DNA of 37,634 bases from Bacteroidota bacterium. GTDB lineage: Bacteria > Bacteroidota > Bacteroidia > Chitinophagales > Saprospiraceae. Of the stretch, positions 1-6,746 are shown piece after piece. The notes under the pieces were generated by a model that searched no databases, was not told the origin of the DNA, and saw only the letters and a program-made list of their open reading frames with translations. The first letter of the stretch is position 1. Every line of letters starts with the position of its first letter. Position numbers and translations under genes: made by a program. The stretch spans positions 1-37,634 of the forward strand of contig JAKQJD010000334.1 in NCBI GenBank assembly GCA_029561355.1, written 5' to 3'.

Positions 1-848
1 GCAAAAACCACCCGCCCGTCCCTGGTTTTGGGTATCAGCAGGGCATCCTTACCGCCCAGTACCTGAAGGGGCAGGACCGCGTGCACCCCTTTGGATGGCT
101 GAATGCGCCGGCCTTGTGCGGGGTTGGCCATCAGGCGGACTGCGTCGGCGCCTGCGCCGGTGCAATTGAGAAAGGTCGTCGCCCGGATACTAAACGATGT
201 ACCGTTTAATACGTCTTTCACGATTGCTGTTTCAATTTTTCCTGTGGTATCTTTTTGAAAACCAATTACTTCCATGTAGTTGGCCGCTACGGTGCCGGCT
301 TCGCAGGCGCTTTGAACGAGGGCGAGGCAAAAGCGGGCATCATCGAACTGGCCGTCGAAATACAGCACGGCGCTGTGGATATTCCGGCTCAGTCCGGGTA
401 TACGCGCGAGCGCCTCTTTTTTGGAAAGCCGCCGGCTTTTGGGCAGCCGGTCCTTGCCGGAAGCAAACCAGCCGTACATTTTTAATCCGATGCCGAAATA
501 CAGGCTTTCCAGCCAACTGAAAACAGGTGTGATCAATCCCAGCGGACGAGCCAGGTGTGGTGCGTTGCGGAGCAGGATGTGGCGTTCCTGCAAACCGTGG
601 CGCACCTGACGAAGTTGGGCAAAATCGAGGTTTTTAAAGGCCTGTTCGAGGTATCTTACCCCGCCGTGCACCAGTTTGGTGCTTTTGGAAGAGGTTTCGG
701 CGGCAAAATCATTCTGATCGATCAGCGCTACCCGGAGCCCCCGGAGCGTGGCATCTAGCGCACTTCCGGCGCCGGAAGCGCCGCCTCCGATGATACAGAG
801 GTCGAAAGTTGCGTGTTCTAATTGCTGGATATTCTGGTTGCGGTTCAT
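1..848 (-). CDS. glpD: Glycerol-3-phosphate dehydrogenase, FAD-dependent (5' part, cut by window edge)
   Basis: The minus strand is open from an ATG at 848-846 to the left edge, giving about 282 residues without a stop. The N-terminus carries a Rossmann dinucleotide-binding motif (IIGGGASGAGSALDA, about residues 18-32), as expected for FAD binding. It is followed by the family segments SSKSTKLVHGGVRYLEQ and, near the edge, RIQPSKGVHAVLP and LLIPKTRDGRVVFA, which are typical of GlpD/GlpA enzymes. The family oxidises sn-glycerol-3-phosphate to dihydroxyacetone phosphate at the inner membrane and passes electrons to the quinone pool. The C-terminal half lies outside the window. A terminator-like hairpin ends five bases before the start codon, so transcription of this gene is an open question. 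A glycerophosphodiester phosphodiesterase at 31635-32444 could supply the substrate, but it is not linked. Confidence 0.9.
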   Translation of the reverse strand, partial: MNRNQNIQQLEHATFDLCIIGGGASGAGSALDATLRGLRVALIDQNDFAAETSSKSTKLVHGGVRYLEQAFKNLDFAQLRQVRHGLQERHILLRNAPHLARPLGLITPVFSWLESLYFGIGLKMYGWFASGKDRLPKSRRLSKKEALARIPGLSRNIHSAVLYFDGQFDDARFCLALVQSACEAGTVAANYMEVIGFQKDTTGKIETAIVKDVLNGTSFSIRATTFLNCTGAGADAVRLMANPAQGRRIQPSKGVHAVLPLQVLGGKDALLIPKTRDGRVVF

Positions 849-852
849 AATA

Positions 853-893
853 CAAAAAAACGGGCCACCCGAAGTAAATCTGGATGACCCGTT
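853..893 (-). terminator. Hairpin with T tract between the HTH gene and glpD
   Basis: Arms 859-870 and 882-893 pair with two mismatches around an 11-base loop. Read on the minus strand, the hairpin is followed by seven T residues (853-859), the form of an intrinsic terminator. It would end the transcript of the upstream HTH gene. It also sits directly in front of the glpD start, so it could act as an attenuator. Confidence 0.65.
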
Positions 894-938
894 CAAAAAA
901 ATTTTCCTTTTAGCGTGACAAAGAGAGTAATGTCTGCT

Positions 939-1193
939 TTAATGCATAGGGCTGTGCTCCTTCAGAATCTGCTGAGCATGGTCAAGAATCGTTGTGTCTT
1001 CCAAATGAACAATACCGCCGTTTGGACCGGGTTCGAGGTGCCATTCCACTAATTGACCGTCTTTATACTGGTGTGCTCCAAAATAATTTCGTACCGTTTG
1101 TTCTTCTATGTTCAAATCCTGTGCGATTCTGGCGACACTACCGTGCGGCAACGAGTGTTTGATCCGGCGCAGTTCTTCAAATGTAATGTTCAT
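939..1193 (-). CDS. Small helix-turn-helix DNA-binding protein, conserved in Bacteroidota
   Basis: The product has 84 residues. The N-terminal half (FEELRRIKHSLPHGSVARIA, then DLNIEEQTVRNYFG) reads as a helix-turn-helix in which the second helix carries TVRNYFG. The C-terminal half has a conserved-looking stretch (EPGPNGGIVHLEDTTILD) and a final helix. I recognise the overall pattern from short DNA-binding proteins of Bacteroidota whose targets are unknown to me. The start is the only reasonable ATG (1193-1191), and the gene stands alone between a hairpin terminator on its 3' side and an AT-rich gap on its 5' side. No enzyme or ligand domain is present. It could be a small transcription regulator or a nucleoid-associated protein; the sequence does not decide. 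Confidence 0.8.
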   Translation of the reverse strand: MNITFEELRRIKHSLPHGSVARIAQDLNIEEQTVRNYFGAHQYKDGQLVEWHLEPGPNGGIVHLEDTTILDHAQQILKEHSPMH

Positions 1194-1275
1194 ATTCCTG
1201 AAAGTTTAGTGAACAATATAATTTCAAAAGCAATATCATTTGCCTGAAAAAGTTTGTCTAAGGTATAGGTATTGC

Positions 1276-1321
1276 CAAACAAAAAACAAGAAAAACGAAT
1301 GAAAATTTTTGTTTTTGTTTG
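1276..1321. repeat. Imperfect A/T-rich inverted repeat
   Basis: A run beginning CAAACAAAAAACAAG on the left faces its approximate inverse ending TTGTTTTTGTTTG on the right, around a short centre near 1296-1301. The pairing is mostly A-T with a few mismatches, so any hairpin would be weak. It may be a rudimentary member of the phrase-and-inverse repeats seen in other gaps of this window. Confidence 0.4.
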
Positions 1322-1418
1322 CCCTTTCCAGGCGCCTGTTTTCCAGGATATTTAACCCGGATTTTGGGATAAAAGTCTCCAAAATTTGCTTTTTCAGCAA
1401 TTCTGAATTTCAATTTTT

Positions 1419-1454
1419 TTGCTTTCCCGGCGCCAAGAAAAGGCCCTACCTTTG
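1419..1454 (+). promoter_or_regulatory. Promoter candidate for the glycosyltransferase gene
   Basis: A perfect Bacteroidota -7 element TAnnTTTG (TACCTTTG, 1447-1454) lies 42 bases before the ATG at 1497. The nearest upstream TTG (1419-1421) is 25 bases away, longer than the usual 19-21, so the -33 assignment is weak. Confidence 0.4.
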
Positions 1455-1496
1455 CGGCGATAACCCACATTTTAAAGCGGTTCAACAGACCAGCAC

Positions 1497-2630
1497 ATGT
1501 TTCTTCACATTGTATCGTTCGACATTCCGTATCCTGCCAATTATGGCGGCGTAATTGTCATTTTTAATCAGGTCAAAGCCCTACATCAGCAGGGCGTTAA
1601 AGTGATTTTACACTGTTTCCAGTACGGTGATCGCACGCCCCAACCCGAATTGCAGCAGTACTGCCATGAAGTGTATTATTACAAACGCAGTCGTTCGATC
1701 TTTTATCAACTCAGCCTGCTGCCTTTTATTATGCGGACCCGGGAAAATAGCAACTTGCTGAAACGCCTGCGCAAAGACAACCATCCGATTCTGTTCGAAG
1801 GTATGCACACCGCCGCGTACGTGTGGCACAAACGCCTGCGCGGCCGCCAGAAGATCGTGCGCATGCACAACATCGAGTGGCAGTATTATGAAAACCTCTC
1901 CCGGCTCACCCCTCCCACAGAACCGTTGGAAAAAACGTATTATTTCATCGAAAGCATCAAGTTGCAGCGTATCGAACCCAAAGTGGTGCTTTATACGGAC
2001 GAGATCATTACGCTGTCGATGAACGACGCGAACTATTATCGCGAAACCAAGGCCAATACGCATTACATTCCGGCCTTTCACCCCAATTCTTCGGTGGAAA
2101 GCCGCACGGGGCGCGGTGAATTCGTGCTGTTTCACGGAAAACTGAGTGTGCCCGACAATGATCAGGCGGCTACCTGGCTGATCGAAGAGGTGTTTTCCAA
2201 AGTGGACATCCCGTTTGTTATCGCAGGAATGGAGCCATCGGGGCGTTTACAGGAACTCGCCGGACAATATGAGAATATTACACTCATCGAAAATCCCGAC
2301 GAGCGCCGCATGAACGAACTGATCGCCTCGGCGCATATCAACCTGCTGGTGTCGTTCCAGGCCGCCGGCATCAAACTAAAACTGATTAATGCGCTGTTCC
2401 GCGGCCGTTTCTGCGTGGTCAATCAACCCATGGTCAGCGGTACCGGCCTGGCCAAGTTGTGCTATGTGCGCAACTCGGCTGCCGCCATTCGCCAGATTGT
2501 GGAAGCGCTGATCAATGCGCCGTTCGAACGCAGCAGGGTGGAGGAACGCGTGTCTTTGCTGGGCACGGAATACTCCAATGAACTGAATGCAAAAAAACTC
2601 ATGGAAATCATTAAGTTCCAGGAAGGGTAG
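1497..2630 (+). CDS. GT-B fold glycosyltransferase (GT4-like)
   Basis: The product has 377 residues and no signal peptide. The N-terminus (IVSFDIPYPANYGGVIVIFN) is the typical first strand and loop of a GT4 family transferase, where the glycine-rich GG loop contacts the acceptor side. The middle has VRMHNIEWQYYENL, resembling the acceptor-domain segment of mannosyltransferase-like enzymes. The second Rossmann domain starts near FVLFHGKLSVPDNDQAA, and AGIKLKLINALFRGRFCVVN matches the family's nucleotide-sugar end (usually KLLEYMAAGKPVV). The classical EGFG...E motif is not obvious, so donor specificity cannot be read. The likely role is sugar transfer from a nucleotide donor at the cytoplasmic face of the inner membrane, for surface polysaccharide or glycolipid. 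It precedes mqnE in the same direction but is separated by 153-195 bases with a hairpin, so co-transcription is uncertain. Confidence 0.8.
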   Translation: MFLHIVSFDIPYPANYGGVIVIFNQVKALHQQGVKVILHCFQYGDRTPQPELQQYCHEVYYYKRSRSIFYQLSLLPFIMRTRENSNLLKRLRKDNHPILFEGMHTAAYVWHKRLRGRQKIVRMHNIEWQYYENLSRLTPPTEPLEKTYYFIESIKLQRIEPKVVLYTDEIITLSMNDANYYRETKANTHYIPAFHPNSSVESRTGRGEFVLFHGKLSVPDNDQAATWLIEEVFSKVDIPFVIAGMEPSGRLQELAGQYENITLIENPDERRMNELIASAHINLLVSFQAAGIKLKLINALFRGRFCVVNQPMVSGTGLAKLCYVRNSAAAIRQIVEALINAPFERSRVEERVSLLGTEYSNELNAKKLMEIIKFQEG

Positions 2631-2643
2631 GGCAGTGAGCGTT

Positions 2644-2699
2644 TTTAGTTTTTGGTGTTTCGTGTTTTGCTAAACACCAAACACTAAATACGAAACACC
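2644..2699. repeat. Intercistronic hairpin repeat with two alternative pairings
   Basis: Arms 2644-2660 and 2672-2688 form a 17-bp stem with one mismatch and an 11-base loop. A second, mutually exclusive pairing joins 2654-2663 with 2690-2699 (10 bp, perfect). Both use the phrase GGTGTTT. The element begins 14 bases after the glycosyltransferase stop codon and has no clear T tract. Confidence 0.75.
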
Positions 2700-2825
2700 T
2701 CCAAGTGTGTTATTATATTTTCAAAAAAGATTGAAAATTCTGAACAAACACGCCCGAACGCCGTTTTTCTGTAAAATGCCTCCGTGGAACCGGAAAAGTT
2801 ATCCAAATTAAATACGAGACTACCT

Positions 2826-4031
2826 ATGATGCGTAGCGCAGAACAACTGAACGTCCTCCTGGATGATCAGAACTTAAGCCCGGAACACCGGCAGATCGTC
2901 CGAAAAGTAATTGATAATCAACGGATTACTTTTGATGAAGGCGTTTTTTTATTCGAACATGGAGATCTCGCTTTTGTAGGCGCACTGGCCAATTTTGTGC
3001 GGGAACGCAAAAACGGGGATTTCACGTACTTCAACCGGAATTTCCATATCGAGCCGACCAATCTCTGCGTATACGACTGCAAATTCTGTTCGTATTCCCG
3101 CCTCATCAAACAGCGCAGTGACGAGAACGCCTGGGCCTATTCCATGGATGAAATGATGGACATGGTGTACAAATACGACGGAAAACCCGTCACCGAAGTA
3201 CACATTGTAGGAGGCGTGCTGCCGCAATACGATATGCCGTTTTATGCCGAATTTTTTGCCAAAATAAAGGCCCATCGTCCGGAATTGCACGTAAAAGCCC
3301 TGACGCCGGTGGAATACCACTATATTTTTAAAAAGGCGAAAGTGAGTTACGAGGAAGGTATGCTGAAAATGAAAGAGGCCGGACTGGACAGTATGCCGGG
3401 CGGTGGCGCGGAAATTTTCCATCCTGAAATCCGCGAGCAGATTGCTGCCGATAAATGCACAGCCGAGCAGTGGCTGCGTATCCACGAAATATGGCACGAA
3501 CTGGGTATGCGTTCCAATGCGACCATGCTGTACGGCCACATCGAGGAATTCCGGCACCGCGTAGATCACCTGGAGCAACTCCGCCAGTTGCAGGATAAAA
3601 CGGGCGGTTTCCAGACCTTTATTCCCCTGAAATTCAGGAATCAGGACAACCAGATGAGCCACGTTGCGGAAAGCACGGCTGTGGAAGACCTGCGCAACTA
3701 CGCGATCAGCCGCATTTACCTCGATAATTTCGACCACATCAAAACCTACTGGCCCATGATCGGCCGGCAAATCGCTCAAATGTCGCTGGCTTTCGGCGTC
3801 GACGACCTCGACGGTACCATCGACGATACCACCAAAATTTACTCGATGGCCGGCTCCGAAGAACAACACCCGACCCTGACCACCCAGCAACTGGTCGATA
3901 TGATCCGCAAGGTAGGCCGCCGGCCCATCGAACGCGATACGCTTTACAACGTGCTACAGGATTTTACCGACACGGTTTTTGAAGAAGACAAGGCTTTCCG
4001 GGGGTATATGGAATTGCCGGTGCTGAATTAG
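2826..4031 (+). CDS. mqnE: Aminofutalosine synthase, radical SAM (menaquinone, futalosine pathway)
   Basis: A radical SAM cluster C-x3-C-x2-C (CVYDCKFC, Cys81, Cys85, Cys88 from this start) follows FHIEPTNLC. The segments GGVLPQYDMPFY and DSMPGGGAEIFHPEIREQI are characteristic of MqnE rather than of its paralogue MqnC. The enzyme joins the chorismate-derived product of MqnA to the adenosyl part of SAM, giving aminofutalosine; it is cytoplasmic. I chose the ATG at 2826 (401 residues) because alignment-like reading places the family N-terminus near LSPEHRQIVRKVIDNQRIT. An in-frame GTG at 2784 would add 14 residues, and no ribosome-binding site settles it. mqnA lies two genes downstream, which supports the pathway assignment. 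The other futalosine genes (mqnB, mqnC, mqnD) are not in the window. Confidence 0.9.
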   Translation: MMRSAEQLNVLLDDQNLSPEHRQIVRKVIDNQRITFDEGVFLFEHGDLAFVGALANFVRERKNGDFTYFNRNFHIEPTNLCVYDCKFCSYSRLIKQRSDENAWAYSMDEMMDMVYKYDGKPVTEVHIVGGVLPQYDMPFYAEFFAKIKAHRPELHVKALTPVEYHYIFKKAKVSYEEGMLKMKEAGLDSMPGGGAEIFHPEIREQIAADKCTAEQWLRIHEIWHELGMRSNATMLYGHIEEFRHRVDHLEQLRQLQDKTGGFQTFIPLKFRNQDNQMSHVAESTAVEDLRNYAISRIYLDNFDHIKTYWPMIGRQIAQMSLAFGVDDLDGTIDDTTKIYSMAGSEEQHPTLTTQQLVDMIRKVGRRPIERDTLYNVLQDFTDTVFEEDKAFRGYMELPVLN

Positions 4032-4037
4032 TTATTA

Positions 4038-4138
4038 GTTATTGGTTATTTGTTATTGGTTATTAGGGTTCTACCCTTGGCTAATAATGAATAACCAAGC
4101 GCTAAAACCCTAATAACCAATAACCAATAACCAATAAC
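4038..4138. repeat. 33-bp near-perfect inverted repeat between mqnE and the histidine phosphatase
   Basis: Arms 4038-4070 and 4106-4138 are inverse copies with a single mismatch in 33 positions, around a 35-base centre that holds a further small CTTGG/CCAAG stem. The arms are built from the repeated phrase TTATTGG. The element starts 7 bases after the mqnE stop and ends 6 bases before the next ATG, so it fills the whole gap of an apparent operon. Confidence 0.9.
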
Positions 4139-4144
4139 AAAAAC

Positions 4145-4765
4145 ATGACCCTCTACATAATCCGCCACGGAGAAACCGAATTTAATAAAAAATCGATCGT
4201 GCAGGGCAGTGGCGTCGACTCGGATTTGAACGAAACAGGCCTGGAGCAGGCGCGCGCTTTTTTTGAAACCTATCAGGACATTGATTTTGAACTGGTGGTG
4301 ACCTCCAAATTGCGTCGTACACACCAGACCGTCCGCCATTTTCTGGACCGCGATATTCCATGGATCGAACAGGAAGACATCAACGAGATCAGTTGGGGCG
4401 CGCACGAGGGCCTGCCGGCCACACCGGAACGCACCGCGCAGTACAACGATATGATCGATAACTGGAAAAAAGGCAACCTGCACGCTTCATTGCCCGAAGG
4501 CGAAACTGCGGCGCAACTGCTTGAACGTGTACAACGATTCGTCGCCTGGCTGAAAACCCGCCCCGAAAAACACATCCTGGTAGCTACCCATGGCCGCACG
4601 TTGCGCTGTCTGGTAACGTCCATGAAAGGATTGGGGCCGGCAGATATGGAAGGCACCCTGCATTCCAACACGGGTTTGTATATGGCTCGTTATCAGGATG
4701 ATAAGTTTGTTTTTGAACTGGAGAACGACGTAAACCACCTCCAACAGGTGCTGGCGTCGGAATAA
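4145..4765 (+). CDS. Histidine phosphatase superfamily protein (phosphoglycerate mutase-like)
   Basis: The 206-residue product opens with the superfamily signature YIIRHGETEFN, in which His8 is the phospho-accepting residue and Arg7 binds phosphate. Arg57 or Arg58 (SKLRRTHQT), Glu81 (INEISWG) and His149 (VATHGRTLR) supply the remaining active-site positions, so the enzyme looks intact and catalytic. The family covers phosphoglycerate mutases, broad phosphatases, alpha-ribazole phosphatase and others; the length fits the small phosphatases, and the substrate cannot be read from the sequence. It lies between mqnE and mqnA, with only 13 bases to mqnA, so it is probably co-transcribed with the menaquinone genes. 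No known step of the futalosine pathway needs it. Cytoplasmic, no signal peptide. Confidence 0.85.
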   Translation: MTLYIIRHGETEFNKKSIVQGSGVDSDLNETGLEQARAFFETYQDIDFELVVTSKLRRTHQTVRHFLDRDIPWIEQEDINEISWGAHEGLPATPERTAQYNDMIDNWKKGNLHASLPEGETAAQLLERVQRFVAWLKTRPEKHILVATHGRTLRCLVTSMKGLGPADMEGTLHSNTGLYMARYQDDKFVFELENDVNHLQQVLASE

Positions 4766-4778
4766 CATCCACCGCATC

Positions 4779-5573
4779 ATGCAGCAGAAAAAGATCCGGC
4801 TGAGCGCCGTAAGTTACCTGAATACCAAGCCGTTCATTTACGGTTTGTTCCGTGGCGAACTGGCCGACGAAATCGAACTCAGCCTGGATATTCCGTCCGA
4901 ATGCGCCCGCAAATTAAAGGCAGGAGAAGTCGATCTTGCTCTCACGCCGGTGGCTATTATTCCCGAACTGCCGGAAGCGTGGCTGGTGTCGGATTACTGC
5001 ATCGGTTCTACGGGCACTGTAAAAACGGTTTGCCTGTTCTCCGAAAAACCAATGAAGGAGATCAAACGCATTCTGCTGGATTTTCATTCGCGTACCTCCG
5101 TTGCGCTCATTCGTATCCTGTGTGAACAATACTGGCACATTCAGCCCGAATTTGTGCACGCCACTGAAGGTTTTGAAAGCCAGATTTCGGGCGACACCGC
5201 TGCGCTGATCATCGGCGACCGCACCATCGGCCTGCACCAACGCTATACACATGTGTACGACCTGGGCGAAGCCTGGACGGCCTGGACGGGGCTGCCGTTC
5301 GTATTCGCAGCCTGGGTGAGCACCCGCCCGCTGGACACAGACATGCTGGCCCGCTTTAATGCGGCACTTGCCGTAGGCCTGGATCACTTGCCCGAACTGA
5401 TCAAAATCCTGCCTACTATTCCGGGTTTCGACCTGGACGAATACTACCGGGAAAACATCAGTTACGAACTCGACGAACCCAAGTGGCTCGCCCTCAACCG
5501 TTTCCTGCAAACACTGGCCGGCGAAAACGGCTACCACCTCAACCGGCAAAGTGTTGCGGCGCCGACATTTTAG
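4779..5573 (+). CDS. mqnA: Chorismate dehydratase (menaquinone, futalosine pathway)
   Basis: The 264-residue product begins with IRLSAVSYLNTKPFIYGL, the hallmark N-terminus of MqnA/MqnD periplasmic-binding-protein-like enzymes; the SYLN(T/A)xPL pattern is that of MqnA. Later conserved parts are AGEVDLALTPVAIIPEL, SDYCIGSTGTVKTVCLFS and LDFHSRTSVALIRIL. The enzyme removes water from chorismate to give 3-[(1-carboxyvinyl)oxy]benzoate, the substrate of MqnE. It is cytoplasmic despite the binding-protein fold, and no signal peptide is seen. It follows the histidine phosphatase by 13 bases and shares a strand with mqnE, so the first two dedicated steps are encoded together. I see no terminator before msrA. 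Confidence 0.9.
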   Translation: MQQKKIRLSAVSYLNTKPFIYGLFRGELADEIELSLDIPSECARKLKAGEVDLALTPVAIIPELPEAWLVSDYCIGSTGTVKTVCLFSEKPMKEIKRILLDFHSRTSVALIRILCEQYWHIQPEFVHATEGFESQISGDTAALIIGDRTIGLHQRYTHVYDLGEAWTAWTGLPFVFAAWVSTRPLDTDMLARFNAALAVGLDHLPELIKILPTIPGFDLDEYYRENISYELDEPKWLALNRFLQTLAGENGYHLNRQSVAAPTF

Positions 5574-5640
5574 GGTCATCCAGAGGAGATCTAAAACCAA
5601 AGCAGGTCATTGCGCGTTTGTTTGTACAAAATAGACATCA

Positions 5641-6300
5641 ATGAAATACACCGTTTTTTTGCTGGCGATGATAGCAGCCTCTTGCCATTCCGCCCAAAAT
5701 GTTTCTCCTGAAAAAAAAGATGCCATGACTACCACAGCCCAATCCGCCACACCTGTTACCTCCGCTTCCGGACAAACTGAAGTCGCCACGCTTGGCGCCG
5801 GCTGCTTCTGGTGCGTCGAAGCCATTTACCAGGACCTGCAAGGTGTTCTGAAAGTGGAAAGCGGTTATTCCGGTGGCAATATTGACAATCCGAGTTACCG
5901 GGAAGTGTGCACCGGCGCTACCGGACACGCAGAAGTGATACAGGTGACCTTCGATCCTGCCGTTATTTCTTTCAAGGAAATCCTGGAGGTGTTTTTTACC
6001 GTACACGACCCGACTACGCTGAACCGACAGGGCGCCGACTCGGGTACACAATACCGTTCCGCTATTTTTTACCATTCGCCGCAGCAAAAGACGGTTGCCG
6101 AAGAAGTGAAACTGGCTTCCAAAGAAATCTGGGATGATCCGATCGTAACGGAAATCGCGCCATTCGACAAATTCTTCAAAGCTGAAGATTATCACCAGAA
6201 CTATTTTAAAGAAAATCCCAATCAGGGATACTGCTCCATTGTCATCGCGCCGAAAGTGAAGAAGTTCCGGCAGAAATGGGCAAATAAACTGAAGCCATAG
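5641..6300 (+). CDS. msrA: Peptide methionine sulfoxide reductase A, lipoprotein
   Basis: The 219-residue product has a lipoprotein signal (hydrophobic residues 4-13, lipobox IAASC with Cys15), then a low-complexity Thr/Ser/Ala linker to about residue 46, then the MsrA domain. The catalytic motif GAGCFWCVEAIYQ places the nucleophilic cysteine at Cys55 with Cys58 beside it. GYSGGNIDNPSYREVCTGATGHAEV, split here across residues of the family core, and DSGTQYRSAIFY are canonical. The enzyme reduces methionine-S-sulfoxide in proteins. The lipobox puts it in the periplasm, anchored to a membrane, where it would repair oxidised envelope proteins. Only MsrA is present; no MsrB domain is fused. The last codon and the stop are part of the left arm of a 30-bp inverted repeat. 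Confidence 0.93.
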   Translation: MKYTVFLLAMIAASCHSAQNVSPEKKDAMTTTAQSATPVTSASGQTEVATLGAGCFWCVEAIYQDLQGVLKVESGYSGGNIDNPSYREVCTGATGHAEVIQVTFDPAVISFKEILEVFFTVHDPTTLNRQGADSGTQYRSAIFYHSPQQKTVAEEVKLASKEIWDDPIVTEIAPFDKFFKAEDYHQNYFKENPNQGYCSIVIAPKVKKFRQKWANKLKP

Positions 6301-6372
6301 TATAACCGAACCCCAGTTCGGTTCTGGTTAAACCGAACTGGGATTCGGTTATACTATGGCCGGGGTTCGGTT
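6294..6372. repeat. 30-bp near-perfect inverted repeat that includes the msrA stop codon, plus a third partial copy
   Basis: Arms 6294-6323 and 6331-6360 are inverse copies with one mismatch in 30 positions and a 7-base loop (6324-6330). The left arm includes the last msrA codon and its stop. A further 11-base inverted copy of AACCGAACCCC follows at 6362-6372. No T tract follows, so it is not a standard intrinsic terminator. Confidence 0.92.
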
Positions 6373-6384
6373 GTACTTATTTGT

Positions 6385-6392
6385 TATCTTTG
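6385..6392 (+). promoter_or_regulatory. -7 promoter element for the NifU-like gene
   Basis: TATCTTTG is a perfect TAnnTTTG element, 15 bases before the ATG at 6408. The -33 position would lie at the end of the upstream hairpin and has no TTG at the usual spacing. A short leader of about 10 bases is implied. Confidence 0.45.
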
Positions 6393-6407
6393 CAGAAATT
6401 TAAGACC

Positions 6408-6656
6408 ATGATCGAACGACAGCAAATGCTTGACCGGATTGAAGATGCGCTCAGCACCATTCGCCCGCACCTGAATGTAGACGGAGGCGATGTAGAACTG
6501 GTGGAACTGACCGATGATATGCATGTGAAAATCCGCTGGAAAGGCATGTGCGAATCCTGTTCAATGTCGGCTATGACGCTTCGCGCAGGCATTCAGGAAG
6601 CGATTCGTGGGAAGGTACCCGAAGTTGTGGGTGTGGAAGCCGTTAACGGCATTTAA
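6408..6656 (+). CDS. NifU-type Fe-S cluster scaffold domain protein
   Basis: The 82-residue product is a stand-alone NifU C-terminal (Nfu) domain. The segment RIEDALSTIRPHLNVDGGD is the family start and WKGMCESCSMSAMTL contains the CxxC motif (Cys48, Cys51) that holds an Fe-S cluster between two subunits. It is a cytoplasmic carrier or scaffold that delivers clusters to target enzymes. The ATG at 6408 is preferred over an in-frame TTG at 6381, because a promoter -7 element overlaps the latter. The gene follows msrA on the same strand, but a 30-bp hairpin and a private promoter suggest its own transcript. Confidence 0.9.
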   Translation: MIERQQMLDRIEDALSTIRPHLNVDGGDVELVELTDDMHVKIRWKGMCESCSMSAMTLRAGIQEAIRGKVPEVVGVEAVNGI

Positions 6657-6746
6657 TGCAGATTTACCACCGAAGGGTGTTTGTTTGTGTGTATATTTTT
6701 TGGGTAAAAGGTTGATAATCAGGCCTTACAAAAAACCAAACACATT

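Larger units (their letters stand above)
1194..1496. other. Intergenic gap between divergent genes
   Basis: This 303-base gap separates the HTH gene (minus) from the glycosyltransferase (plus). It is AT-rich and holds an imperfect A/T-rich inverted repeat (1276-1321) and a promoter candidate for the plus-strand gene (1419-1454). An open frame on the minus strand at 1258-1485 is lysine- and phenylalanine-rich low-complexity sequence and I do not believe it is a gene. Confidence 0.6.

Noticed and set aside
1258..1485. 75-codon open frame on the minus strand in the gap before the glycosyltransferase
   Set aside because: Lysine- and phenylalanine-rich low-complexity translation of AT-rich DNA, overlapping the promoter region of the plus-strand gene; no recognisable motif.
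2949..3890. 313-codon open frame on the minus strand opposite mqnE
   Set aside because: mqnE is unambiguous by its radical SAM motif; the antisense frame is a by-product of composition and shows no known motif.
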